Positions 12,204 to 23,226 of a stretch of DNA of 64,000 nt are shown one piece after another. The notes beneath the pieces are model-generated. The model had not been told where the DNA came from and ran no database searches. It worked only from the letters and a program-made list of their open reading frames with translations. Source of the stretch: Manihot esculenta (taxonomy: Eukaryota; Streptophyta; Magnoliopsida; Malpighiales; Euphorbiaceae). The first letter of the stretch is position 1. Each line of letters starts with the position of its first letter. Where the stretch lies: the NCBI RefSeq assembly GCF_001659605.2, contig NC_035178.2:1158159-1222158 (forward strand), in the 5' to 3' direction. Made by a program: the position numbers and the translations under genes.

Positions 12204-14098
12204 TCGAAGAGATGGTTTGAGGTAACACCAGGTTAATTATGTTGCAGCAACTCTAATTCCACCACTTCCCCATTTCCCTTTGTTACCTTATTTTTCTTTC
12301 TTTTAGGTTTTTTCTTTTTCATTTCTACATCTCGATTTTTGTTATGATCTTTTGTATGTTTGTTCTGGAATTTATTTAAATGTCGTGGCTGGATCTTGGC
12401 CTTGAAGTTAAAACTTCTGCTAGATTATTTTTCCATTTTTATTAATGTGAAGAACATGTTTCCTGGATTTTTCATTACTCGCATAAAAAGAAATTGTAAA
12501 GGCGCTTTTGCAAAGAAAAGGCGTAGCTAGGTGGGCAGGGGCCAGCAGTCCAGCACTGGTTCTTGACTTTTGCTCTGGGATAATTCAGCCAAATGGATAC
12601 AGCTTTTTGTGGCTGTAGGTTTGTCTTGTTATCCCTAGTTTTTCTTTTTCCTTTTTTCTTCTACAGTGGTTGAAAAAGAAAAGATATATTCAGTTCTATC
12701 TGTTTCGCAACCTTTTTAGAAGATGAAAAGAAACTGCTTGAATTTGAAATTTTGGTAGGATGTCATGTTGACTATGGGATTGGGCTGGATCCTCTCATTT
12801 ACCGGTGGATATTAATAGAGGGGTATTTGTGGGCAGCTCACTCGAGGCTAAAAAGTGGAAAGATTTTGGGCAATGTATGCAATCTCAAGGAGTAATTGAA
12901 GGATGAGTAGCTTGGAGGTCCCACGTTCTGAATCTTCTCCAAGATTTCTTATTAAATTTGGTGATGTTTCCCTGAATAGAGTCCGGTCATGAGAGAGTTG
13001 CACCGTGGATGATACGATACGATACGACTTCATTTCAGCAAAGCTTGTGTTTCTAATATTATATGTTTATGTTAGGACGCATAGCGAAAGAACTTGGCTG
13101 TTCTTTACACAGTTCATTAAGGATTTTTGGAAATATTTTGTTTTTGGCTATTTTTTTGGTTAGGAAAGAAATTGCATTCCTTTTGGCATAAAATCCTTCC
13201 CCCTAAAAGCAAACTGGGAAGTATTCAGCTAACCAAGTAGATCTTCTAGAAATTGCAATCATAGATGGAAACTTCTTAGTCCCCACTTCCCTTTCATTAT
13301 CCTTTCACTTGATCCCACAATTTTTATCTGCCAAACGTCATGATTATTAGCAACTCATAAATGTGGATTATGATGATTATAAAATGTAATTCCTATTTTG
13401 GTTTAGACCATTCAGGCACTGAAAATAGTAGCCCAACAAACTTACTTTTATTTTTTTCTTCTCTCCTTTTTAAGATTGAAATCTCTAAAAATTTTACTTT
13501 AAAAACTCTTACTCCCTTCTAAACACAGAGATTTAAGGTTTTTAAATCTTAAAAAACTTTTGATTACCCTGAAAAACGTCCAAGCAAAAAAGAGTGTAAA
13601 ATGTAAAATTTTCCTCCTATATTGCAAGGCTCGGCTAAAAATTCAGGCGTAAGAGGCATCTGGCCCATACCCGAAACTCAAATAATTCGAGCATTAAGCC
13701 CATGAAGTATTTACATAGCCCCCGCAAAGCCCAAAATATGAAATTTTCGTTGTTAAGAAACTAAATATAGTTTCAGCTTGCGATTATTCCGGTTAAATAC
13801 TCCGTTATCTAATTATTCAAAATATCTATATATTCGTAAATTACAAACGTAAGATTTTGTAGTGTCCAATACTATAAATTCATTTGCGTTGTGATTTTAT
13901 GATATTGCTTATAGCATTTGCTTGAAGAGCACTAATAAAAATCTAGATAAGCCCAGATTTGTGCATATCGTGCTGCCCACACAGCCAGCGAGTATCAACT
14001 CCAGAGACCTTTTCAGCTGGCCGCCGGCCCTGCTTTTCTCTGTGCTTCTCCCGAGTCCCATCTCCCCACTATTTGCTGCCTCAAACACATTCTTTGAC
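12204..14098. other. Intergenic region downstream of SMT2
   Basis: The first 250 bases or so are T-rich and fit the SMT2 3' UTR. The rest has no recognisable gene. A short (GATAC)n run sits at 13011-13026. From about 13960 the sequence becomes C-rich and resembles a 5' leader running into the CDSP32 relic. Confidence 0.5.
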
Positions 14099-14472
14099 AT
14101 GTCTACAATCAACCAATTTCTTCTCAAAGCCACCATCTGCTCCTTCAACTACCCCTAGAAGCAATCTTCGTTTCCATGATTCCTTTCTATATATACCATT
14201 TGCCTCTAAACATAAACCTTAGCAACAAAATTACTAGACAAAAACAGGACAAACTTCATCGTACAGGCCACAGTTGCCCCCAGAGACCAAAGAGTACAAC
14301 AAATCCGCAGTAAAGAAGATTTCAATGAAGCTCTTAAAATGGCAAAGGACAGGCTTGTGGTTGTGGAATATGCTGCTAGTCGCAGCGCCCATAGCAGCAA
14401 AATTTATCCTTTCATGGTGGACTTCCTGATCTAATTGTTGCAAAGATAGATAGAATAATAAAATTGGAATAG
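14099..14472 (+). pseudogene. CDSP32: CDSP32 thioredoxin-like pseudogene, 5' part
   Basis: The broken 5' half of a chloroplast drought-induced stress protein of 32 kDa (CDSP32), a plastid protein with two thioredoxin-fold modules. An ATG at 14099 opens a transit-peptide-like stretch that stops after about 19 codons. The homologous reading continues in another phase (LRFHDSF, PFASKHKP), then stops again. A third segment reads NFIVQATVAPRDQR, KMAKDRLVVVEYAAS and SSKIYPFMVD, which is the start of the first thioredoxin module. It again shifts frame at SNCCKD. The similarity runs up to the start of the left LTR at 14473 and resumes at 17276. At least three disruptions make this non-functional. Identification is from memory of the family; the match over the MAKDRLVVVEYAAS region is clear. 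Confidence 0.75.
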
Positions 14473-14777
14473 TGTTGGATACTATTTTAATAATTTATGT
14501 TGCAATCCCATAAATTTATATGTAATTTGTAACTCATTTTTTAAAAAAGAAAGAATAAAGTAAAAAATGATAGTATTTTTTTATATATAAATACATATTA
14601 TTTATAGTGTAAAAAATAATTGTGATAAACTGTTAAAAAAATTTATAAAATTTTCAACCATATAAAATCTTATAAAATAAGATAATTATATTTGAAATCT
14701 AAAATATTTTAAATATCAAAACTGAATATTTATTAGTGAGTTAAAATATTTTGAAATATAAATTTATTTTTACAATA
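14473..14777 (-). repeat. Left LTR of the decayed element
   Basis: About 305 bases, alignable by eye with 16918-17275. Shared blocks are the TTGGAtACTATTTT start, a segment near AAAAAATGAtAGT, AATAATTGTgATAAACT and the AAATATAAATTTATTTTTACAA end. There are several indels and many substitutions, which suggests an old insertion. Confidence 0.6.
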
Positions 14778-15392
14778 ATTCTCCGCATATTTCAAAAAAA
14801 TTTTCATCATTGAATTCAATATTTGAGGATATGTGTTTTGAATCTGATATATTTTAAACTATGAATCAGATCTAAATTAATAAAATTAAACATACAAAAT
14901 AATTGGTAAGACATCAAAACTCTTTTATGTAAACTAATATCTCATCAATCTCATAAAACTCCACACATTTTGTTATCAATACTGTTTTGCGCTAATAGGC
15001 CATGCACACGCCTAATAGTTAATAAGTATTTTAAAAATTATGTCACACTTATATAGGTGATATCATCAAGTGTATACTGTTGTTTATACGCCGCCCATAA
15101 AATATATGAATATAATTAAGAGCTTTCAATTCATCATCTCATTATCTTATTAATACAGTCTAGCATTTCTCACACTATAAAAATGGACAACGTTACATAA
15201 TACTAACATAACTAATAAGTGATTTGCATTTACTCATACGAACTTTTTTCATGGACCTCTAATGATAAAGATTAGGTTTATATCACTGTTAATTTCATAT
15301 TGGCTCAAGTCTCATTCTATTTCATATTTCATTTATTAATTTTTTTCTTAAAAATATAGTTAAGAATTTGGACAAATCCAGTTTGACTTCAC

Positions 15393-15493
15393 ATAATTAA
15401 TTAATATAATTACATTTCTTCAATCATATCATTTTGATAATTAATTAATATAATTATATTTCTTCAATCATATCATTTCTTCAATCATATCAT
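15393..15493. repeat. 44-bp tandem repeat inside the decayed element
   Basis: Two nearly identical copies of a 44-bp AT-rich unit (15393-15436 and from 15437), followed by a partial third copy of the TTCTTCAATCATATCAT part. Confidence 0.8.
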
Positions 15494-16917
15494 GTCTTAT
15501 ATGAACATGTTTACTTTTACTATTGAAAATTTTATTCTTTATAATAGTTATTGCCTTGTACTATTCACAATATACAAATGATATTGATTTTATTCTTAAT
15601 AAAGTGTTTACTAAAAAATTTTTTAGTCACTCAAACTTCATTATCATTTAATTTCAAAGCAATAAACTTTGATTATATAGTAGTTTTGACACAATAATTA
15701 ATTTTCAATTAATTGCGTCACCATCTAAATTAAATATATAATTACTAATGAATTTTATCTCATTTAAATTTAAGTTATAATTAATATCACTGTATTCTTT
15801 TAATATAGTGGAACATCCACTATAAATAATATCATAACTCATAGTACTCTCAAATAATTCTTAAATTTGATTAAAATAGTTCAATGACTATGGTTAAATT
15901 ATATGTAAATTTGCTGTCTACATAGTATAAGCTATTTTAAATCTAAAAAATTCATTAAATATAATAATCTTCCACTAAATTGAGCAATTATATCATCTCG
16001 AAATTTCTTTCAGAATTAGCATTATACGGGTGTTCACTAGTTTGATATTGAAATGTCTAAACTTTTTTACTCTTATGATATAATTATACTATTATTATAA
16101 TTTTAATACCCCAAATCACATTTGCTTTTTTTATATATATTTTATATCAAATTTATAAATAAAAAAATATTTAATTTCATATACTATATTATAACTTGTG
16201 TCAAATATAAACAATCATTTATGAACAAATAATCACATATTCATTATGTATAAACTTTTATTAATATATACATTAGCCAAAATTTAGTGAAATATCTCGT
16301 ATACTATTCAAGGTGTTTATTTTAAACTATATAAAAATTCAAGAATTTTATTTATTTGAATATAAACAAAACAAACCTTTATACCACATAAAATATAAGC
16401 ATATTTTTAGTAAAATAAACCCACACTTTTAAATATTTTAGGTTAATTTTATAACAAATTTCATAATTCATAGGAGTCTTATGAATTTAATATTTTGTTT
16501 TCTTTTCCTACATTACTTTTAATGCTACTATAAATAAAATAAATATAAGTATGTGCAAGAATAATAATAATTCATAATAATTTATTTTAAAAGACCACTG
16601 AAATCCTACTAAAAACATTAGGTGCTACTTAAAATTTAACGATTAAAATTATTGTCCCTAATCGAATTATTAAATCCTTTTTTATTTTTTTTGAGACTTT
16701 CTCGACATAAAACTATAGAAATAAAAATTTAAAATTAAAAAATATAATTAAAAAGTAAACAATTGACTTAATAGGAATTTTTAAAAGTGTATCCACTTTC
16801 ACATTTTATCTTACTAAGTATGATTGTTTCAATTTTTCGACGTTTGATATTTAGTTTTTTCTTTTTTAACGTTTCGGCTTACTATGATTCTCTTCATTTC
16901 AATTTTTCTATAAGTCG

Positions 16918-17275
16918 TATTGGACACTATTTTATTTTATAATCTTCTAGAATTAAATAAATTGTTTTAAAATTTTAAATTTAAGAATCAGGATAATAAA
17001 AATTTATTTTTAATTTATAACCACAAGAGAAAATATAGAGAAAAAAATAAAAAATGAGAGTGTTTTTCTTATAAAAATACAATTTATTTATTATAAAAAA
17101 ATAATTGTAATAAACTATTATAAAAATTTCAAGATAATATAATTAAATTAATAACAGTAAAAAAAATTTCATACATAAAATTTTCGCTATAAAAAATTAA
17201 AAATATTAAAAATTTAAAATTAAATATATATTAATAGATTAAAATCTTTTAAAATATAAATTTATTTTTACAACA
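16918..17275 (-). repeat. Right LTR of the decayed element
   Basis: About 358 bases, homologous to 14473-14777. It ends in TTTTTACAACA exactly where CDSP32 similarity resumes. The left edge is less certain because the first bases (TATTGG) differ from the left copy (TGTTGG). Confidence 0.55.
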
Positions 17276-17575
17276 GACAATACATAAAACACGAGAGCTT
17301 TGCAAGGGGAGAGAAAGTAGACAAAGTTCATCGCTTCAGCTTCTACAAAGAATCACGAAGAGGGAGGAATTGGCTCAGATCAGCTCATTTCAGAGGATAT
17401 GTTCTACACTATGGAGACAACCACTCTGCCATGGTGCAGCTACACTGCAAAGAAGATGTGGAGAAGTTCATCGATGATCATACAGCTGATGACAAGCTGT
17501 TGTTCTTGATGTGGGGCTCAAACCATGCCAACAGTGATCAAATTGTTGAGGAAGATGGTTGATAATTACGTTTTA
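17276..17575 (+). pseudogene. CDSP32: CDSP32 thioredoxin-like pseudogene, 3' part
   Basis: Continuation of the 14099-14472 relic after the inserted element. Readable pieces are HKTRELCK, YGDNHSAMVQLHCKEDVEKF (dispersed over two phases), VVLDVGLKPC and PTVIKLLRKMVDNYV. These correspond to the end of the first module and the start of the second. Frameshifts and in-frame stops separate the pieces. The stretch after KPC lacks the residues that normally complete the CxxC-type active site, so a small deletion is likely. A weak further match to the C-terminus may lie at 17668-17735, but I would not rely on it. Confidence 0.7.
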
Positions 17576-18243
17576 TTGGATAATTAGAAACAATCGGCTT
17601 TCTTTATTATGATTGCATATTTCAGTATTGAATTTATTTTAAAGAGATTAAACAGAGGAATGTGAGATCGTTTGCCGACTCCACAGCACTGGTCAGAAGG
17701 AAAGTTCATCTAATGAAAGATTGAAATCAATGAGGAAAAATTCTTCTCAGATTTGGTAAATACGAATTGATCCAATCGCTTACCAATATTTCTCTTATAG
17801 TTAATCTCATTTCTGTCAATACTGTGAATTTAAGAGCCTATAACTCTAAAAATATTATTGAATTAAAATATATTAATTATTTTATTATATTCCACACGTG
17901 TTACAAGCAAGTGAAATTTCACATCATTTCTTGAGGAAAAGCCAAGCCAAGCAACTGTTAGTGATCCTATTTTTAAGGCATTTAGCTATCATCTTCAATT
18001 GCTTGTTAAATGAATCACTTGGTTTCAAAGCTTTAAGGGTTTAAAAAAAATGAATAAATCAAATTGATTAAGGTTATGAAATTCACAGAGTAATAATTGA
18101 TATGAACATACAATCAATCTGTATATTTAATTACATAGAGATTAATTTCACTCTGTGCTTAATTCTCCAATCTAAGATAAGCATAACCATAAAAATAACC
18201 AAATACTAAATGGAAGAAGAAAATTTGTATCTTTTCACATTGC
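17576..18243. other. Spacer downstream of the CDSP32 relic
   Basis: No gene seen. It may hold a trace of the CDSP32 C-terminus at 17668-17735, and it contains the 3' UTR of the minus-strand gene ending at 18244. Confidence 0.4.
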
Positions 18244-18996
18244 TTAAACCGTTAAATTCAGTTGGAGAGGCTTAGGTGGATTCATGGTTCTTCTCTTCCA
18301 TAGATTAACTTCTTTTCTTGGCTGCAAGTCACCACCTATTATAGGCGCAGAAAAAGGAATAATCACCTCTTCATCTTCTTCATCACTGTGTATTCTGTCT
18401 TCTTCATCGGAACAATAATCCCGCTGATCTGAATCCAACGGAGCAATCTGATGAGCCGTCCAGTCAAAGTTGGCAAAAGTATCACGACCGCTCGCAAACC
18501 GCTTCATCTGATTCAAAGAAGGTGCTCTATCAGCTGAAAGTGCTTGCTTATCATAGACAGAAGCATCAGATCTCCTCCTCCTCTCAGTCGTTTTACCACT
18601 GGTAAAGAGCCTCTTAATCGTGGAACCATGTTTCTTTACCTCTCGTGGAGACGATGCAGGCTTTGTTTCTCGAGGAGGCGAAGCACGTTTGGCCGCCTTG
18701 CAGTTGCTCACCATCTTCTTCTTGTGTTTGATTTGGCCCATGCAAGACACTTTAGGCGAGGTGGGTTCTTGGGTATCGAAGCTACCATTCTTGGGTTTCC
18801 GTCTAACTTCATCGGGGATCATGGGAACTATGGGACCGGAAAATCCTTTACCGGCATGAGCTTTGAACCTGTGGAAATGATTATCTGATCTCTTGTCTCG
18901 ACCAGGGCTAAATGCAGGGTTTTGGAAGTATACGGCAGAAGCTGCTTTGGGTAAAAACTTGAGGATCTTGTTTTTTGATTTAGGTTGCTTCTCCAT
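18244..18996 (-). CDS. Syringolide-induced protein 14-1-1-like (plant-specific, unknown function)
   Basis: A single-exon frame of 250 aa starting at ATG 18996. It matches the plant family named after the soybean syringolide-induced protein 14-1-1. Marks are the N-terminal KSKNKILKFLPKAASAV, FQNPAFSPGRDKR, KAHAGKGFSGPIVPMIPDE and EPTSPKVSCMGQIKHKKK. The middle is basic and serine-rich. An acidic patch (SDEEDRIHSDEEDEE) sits near residues 197-211, and the C-terminus is proline/leucine-rich. There is no signal peptide or membrane segment. The biochemical role of the family is unknown; its founder was found as an elicitor-induced transcript. A homologue lies next to CDSP32 and SMT3 in Arabidopsis (At1g76070, from memory), which fits the order seen here. 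Confidence 0.9.
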   Translation of the reverse strand: MEKQPKSKNKILKFLPKAASAVYFQNPAFSPGRDKRSDNHFHRFKAHAGKGFSGPIVPMIPDEVRRKPKNGSFDTQEPTSPKVSCMGQIKHKKKMVSNCKAAKRASPPRETKPASSPREVKKHGSTIKRLFTSGKTTERRRRSDASVYDKQALSADRAPSLNQMKRFASGRDTFANFDWTAHQIAPLDSDQRDYCSDEEDRIHSDEEDEEVIIPFSAPIIGGDLQPRKEVNLWKRRTMNPPKPLQLNLTV

Positions 18997-20204
18997 TTTC
19001 GAAAGCTCTCTAAGAAACGTTCAAGCTTATCGCTATTGATATACGAGTAGAATATCAGGAGATAGATGGTATTTATCTTTGTTTCAGGGCTTGTTTGTTG
19101 ACTATGTCGTTGGTCAAAGGAGAAGGGTCTGACTTAGCAAACCAGTTTTGGCTTGTCCGAGGGCCACCAAAATTTAATGCAACAGCTTGCAGGCTGTGAT
19201 TATTTTGGTTTCCGTCTTCTTGCCTCAAACTTTAATTTATAATTAAAATGGTTAATTGAAAGCCTAAACTCTAAATTAATGCTGATTAAGATATTTGATG
19301 TTTCTACATGGAAAAAAGTTTGAGGTGGAGCCTACTATTTTACCTGGAGATAGAAATTATGGAGCTTTAAAAAATTCTACTGCGTATTAATTTAATCCTT
19401 GAATTGTTAAAAAAATAAAATTTTGAGTTGATGTTTGAGTTATATATTATTATACAAATTCAACATTAATCAGGTTTCGTATAATTATTTAATTTAAATA
19501 AATATTAAAAAAAACTTGAAAATAAAAAACTGAGGTGCGGGCGGAGCCTTTGGCATTTTGCTTTGTCAAATGCGTGAATATGACTTTCTCTAATCATCGG
19601 AGGTTGCACACATGGCTGTCGTTGTATGCATGATAACGATGAAGTAGAAACAAGCTTAATTTGGCAGCGTAAACACCCCCACCCCCGCCCCCAAAAAAAA
19701 AGAAACAAAAATAAATTTTCAGCAATTTCGCTGTAGACAAGTACATATAATTTTCAAAACCAGTATTACCTATCAATGGAATGAGTTTCCTTTTTATTTT
19801 AGTATTTCGACGTCGTTTTGTTTGGACTGCAATTAATTAATTATTTTAATATTATTTTTTAAAACAATTAATATGATTAATTTATATTAAATTCTTATCA
19901 TAAATATTTTTTTGTCTTAAATTTATTACGGAGATAGATGTGTAATGATAATATAAAATTGGAGAATGCAAAATTGAAACGGTCCACCATAGCAACTTTG
20001 ATTAGGTACGGATTAAAGTCCCTCTCCGCAAACATTAAGCTTATACATTATTATAATTTATTCTATAACTTTTATATTAAATTTTGGTTTAAGATTTCAA
20101 AAAAAAAAAGTTTAAGACAAGTCAGACAAATGCGACACAGTTTTTGGCATTTTCTGGCATTTAAAATGAAACGCAACCTTCAGAATAAATATTAATGAGA
20201 TAGA

Positions 20205-20228
20205 AAAATAATAATAATAATAATAAGT
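20205..20228. repeat. (AAT)n microsatellite
   Basis: Run of AAT/TAA trinucleotides, about seven units. Confidence 0.8.
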
Positions 20229-20835
20229 CTGTGTGTGACTTTTTGTACACTATGCTTAAGACCCGTTTGGTGAACCAATATTGGTTGCTTTTATTATTAT
20301 GAGCAGCGGCCTACCGGTGGATTCTGACCTTTTAAAGAGTTTGAAAATTTAGTTTTTTTTTTTATTGGTTAAATAAATATTATGAATTAAATTAAATTTA
20401 TTTATATTAATTTTAACACAATGAACAAAAGTAATTGGATAAAACAAAACTTTAAGTCCATTTAATTGAGTTGACTATCTATTATGGATGAAACTAAAAT
20501 AAGAAGATATGGTGAGAGCATCTAATAATGGTACCATTGTTATGTTCTCATGTTGTTCTTGGTTTGGTCTTTCCAAATCAGATAGGGAAAAAAAAAGTTT
20601 TAAGCTATCCAGGCAATGCCACCATAAATTTCCAAAATTACTCGTTAATATATTTTCTTTATTATGCATATAACATTTAAAGTTTTAGGATAAATTATTT
20701 TTAATAAAAAATGCATTTAAAAATATATTTTTCGGTAAAATGATAAAAGGAATGGATAAAGATAAGAGACGTTAAAAGAGTTGATGAGTGTGAATGTAAG
20801 AAACAAAATGCAGGCTTTATTGTAATGAAGCGGAC

Positions 20836-20855
20836 AAGAGAGAGAGAGAGAGAGA
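20836..20855. repeat. (GA)n microsatellite
   Basis: About ten AG dinucleotides in a row. Confidence 0.85.
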
Positions 20856-21900
20856 TTAAATTAAAAGTCAAGGATTGAATTATGAAAAGCTTGACAAGTC
20901 TATTGTAAGGTGTCCCTTTTGCTTACTTAACTTCAGCAACTTGAGGGATATGGCCGTATGGTGCCGAGTGCCGACGTTGAATTTAATCATTTAACTCTAA
21001 ATTAAAAGATTAAATTTTTGCCAATTGGTTTTTTTTTTTATTTCAAAATTAAATGTATAGAATTTTTACGAAAAATAATATTTTTTAGTTTTTTATTGTC
21101 CAAAATATATTCAAAACATGATGCTATTTGATTTTAAGATTCACATGGTTATAATGACCCACATGTATAATTTTGAAAAAACAAGCAGTAACAAATCTGC
21201 AGCTCTCCAAATTTTCAAATAAGTTGTCTAGGGAAGTAGCTAAGAAGGAGCCAAATGCCCAGTGACAGTGGCCGGTGTTCAGTTCACCCGTTATTGCAAA
21301 GCAAACGATGGGTCGTTTGTTAGGCAGAGTGCAGTAAAGTCATGAAATATAGGTTCCCACTAAAATCCCAACTTTATGTTCAGATTCATCTCCATGCAAA
21401 TATCGTTAATCAATTTACTCCTTGCATTAGGCATTGAACACCTAGCTAGCCCTCTGCTTATGAGATTTCAACATCGCATTAATCGTTTTTTTTTAAAGAA
21501 TTAAATTTGGGTTTACTCAGGGGTAGTTGTAAGGTTCTGATTTGAATGGGACTAGGGATTTTTTGAGACAGATAATAGAAGGATTTGTTTTCTGATTAAT
21601 TGAGGACTAGAGAGGTTAAAAGATTTGGATGAGAATTGCTAGTAGATTGCAATTGCAAATAACGTGTTCTGTAAGGATGGAGAATGCTTGCAACAACGAT
21701 AGCCACAGGAAGTATAGGCATGTCTGTCCACAATCCAAGTCTCCAATGTTTTCAATGGAGAATGCATTCTTCAAATGCAGTGGGTTCAAGAACGCTGAGG
21801 ATCTGAGAGTATTTGTTCGTTGATGGGCTAAATGATCGGCCTTTTAACTCTCTTCAGCAGGGCCTTTTTTTCTAACATAGATGATGAGCATAGTGCAGGA

Positions 21901-22016
21901 AAAGGATTGGAACATAGCATGAAAAAACAGTAATCAGAATCGGTGAAGGATTGGGACATAACATGAAAAAACAGTCGTCACAATAGGTGAAGGATTGGAA
22001 AATAGCATGAAAAAAG
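21901..22016. repeat. 44-45-bp tandem repeat, about 2.6 copies
   Basis: Units begin at 21901, 21946 and 21990. Each contains AAGGATTGG and ATGAAAAAA. The third copy stops after about 27 bases. Confidence 0.85.
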
Positions 22017-22243
22017 TTATAATTATGACTTCTTTACTTTTTCTTTTTCTTTTTTACCTTTAGAAATTTTCTACATATTTTCGTTAATATTAGTAATTTT
22101 TGTCCCTCTTAATTCTACTTATTTTTATCAAATTATAAAATACATTCGGTATGATAAACTACAAAAATTAATATTTTTTTTAAAATATGAAGATGCTGGA
22201 TCCATTTTTTAATGAGAAAACATGTCCACCTGATATTTTGCTT

Positions 22244-22344
22244 TTATTTGTTTTATGCATTTTTTTACTAATGCAAATCATATTGCATTTCACTTATTTG
22301 TTTTATGCAATTTTTTCACCAATGCAAAGCATATAGCATTTCAC
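22244..22344. repeat. 50-bp tandem duplication
   Basis: Copies at 22244-22293 and 22294-22344. Each begins TTATTTGTTTTATGCA and ends GCATTTCAC. Each copy also contains an ATGCAAA...GCAT near-palindrome. Confidence 0.85.
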
Positions 22345-23226
22345 AAGGCCTTAAAATAAAATATAAAATATAGTTTAAAGGTAATTCAATTATATATAAA
22401 TCACTCAAATCAGAGTTTTAAAAAAATTAAATTAATTCAAATCAAGCAAACCAATTAAAAATTTAGAAAATAAAATCAAATCAAATCTAAAAGATGTTTT
22501 AGAATCTTTACAACCTTCTAAACTAATAAAACAATAAAATAAAAGTGACCGAATGAACGGCAATACAAAGAACCACTAATCTTGATCATCCAAAAATTTT
22601 TAAATGAGAGAAATAAATCAGAAAAATAGAAAAGAAGTCAAGCCGGTGCATGCATATAAATAACCAACAGAAACACACTCTTAGAAGGTGAAACGACAAA
22701 GCCCACGATAATTATGCCTAGAGGAGCATGAATTGCTAGATATTGTGGTGGCAACCTCAGAGCTACAGACTCGACATATGCAAACCCCATAAAAAAGGGA
22801 AAAAAAAAATAGAGATTCAAGCCCCACCACCAAAAGCATACTTTGCAAATAGAGACTCCCTTGACAATTAACGCGATCTATCAAAAAGAATACAAAACTA
22901 CCGGCGCGTGGAGCCGGAGGAGAAACCGCGACAGTGAGATGACAAAAACACCCACGATTAACACGACAACATAGGCATAGAGTATAAACACCGAAGGTTA
23001 TTTTAGTCAGGAGGGTGTCCAAAAGCCATAATTAATTGAGTTCAGATAAATAATGAAAATCATAGCGGACGTCCCACCACCGCCATCCCCAACGACCCGT
23101 GATTTGATCCAGTAGCCCTAATCCACATCTCGCACAATTACGTATAAACTGAAGGAAATATAAGCTCACTTTTGATTATATCAGTAATTTTGCTTGATTA
23201 ATTAGGGTTTTGGAGCTAATTTGGAA

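Larger units (their letters stand above)
14473..17275 (-). mobile_element. Decayed LTR retrotransposon (probably Copia-type) inside the CDSP32 pseudogene
   Basis: A 2.8-kb, very AT-rich block flanked by two diverged direct repeats (14473-14777 and 16918-17275). The outer ends are TGTTGG and ACAACA, the TGTTG/CAACA termini common in Copia LTRs. Just inside the left repeat, the minus strand reads ATGCGGAGAAT, which resembles the purine tract (GGGGGAGAAT) found before the 3' LTR of Copia elements. This puts the element on the minus strand. No open reading frame survives and no convincing primer-binding site is left. The flanks (AATAG left, GACAA right) do not give a clear target duplication. The element's position is also shown by the split of the CDSP32 similarity at exactly these borders. 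Confidence 0.6.
18997..23226. other. Intergenic region upstream of the prolyl 4-hydroxylase
   Basis: A 4.2-kb spacer containing the promoters of two divergent genes, simple repeats and two tandem-repeat blocks (listed separately). Open frames at 19938-20195, 21629-21823 and 22681-23022 resemble no known family. No transposon ends were recognised. Confidence 0.5.

Noticed and set aside
13909..14148. 79-codon minus-strand frame
   Set aside because: It overlaps the leader of the CDSP32 relic on the other strand and is explained as a shadow of it.
21629..21823. 64-codon plus-strand frame rich in Asn, Ser and Cys
   Set aside because: Looked briefly like a secreted small peptide, but it has no signal peptide and no flanking exons.
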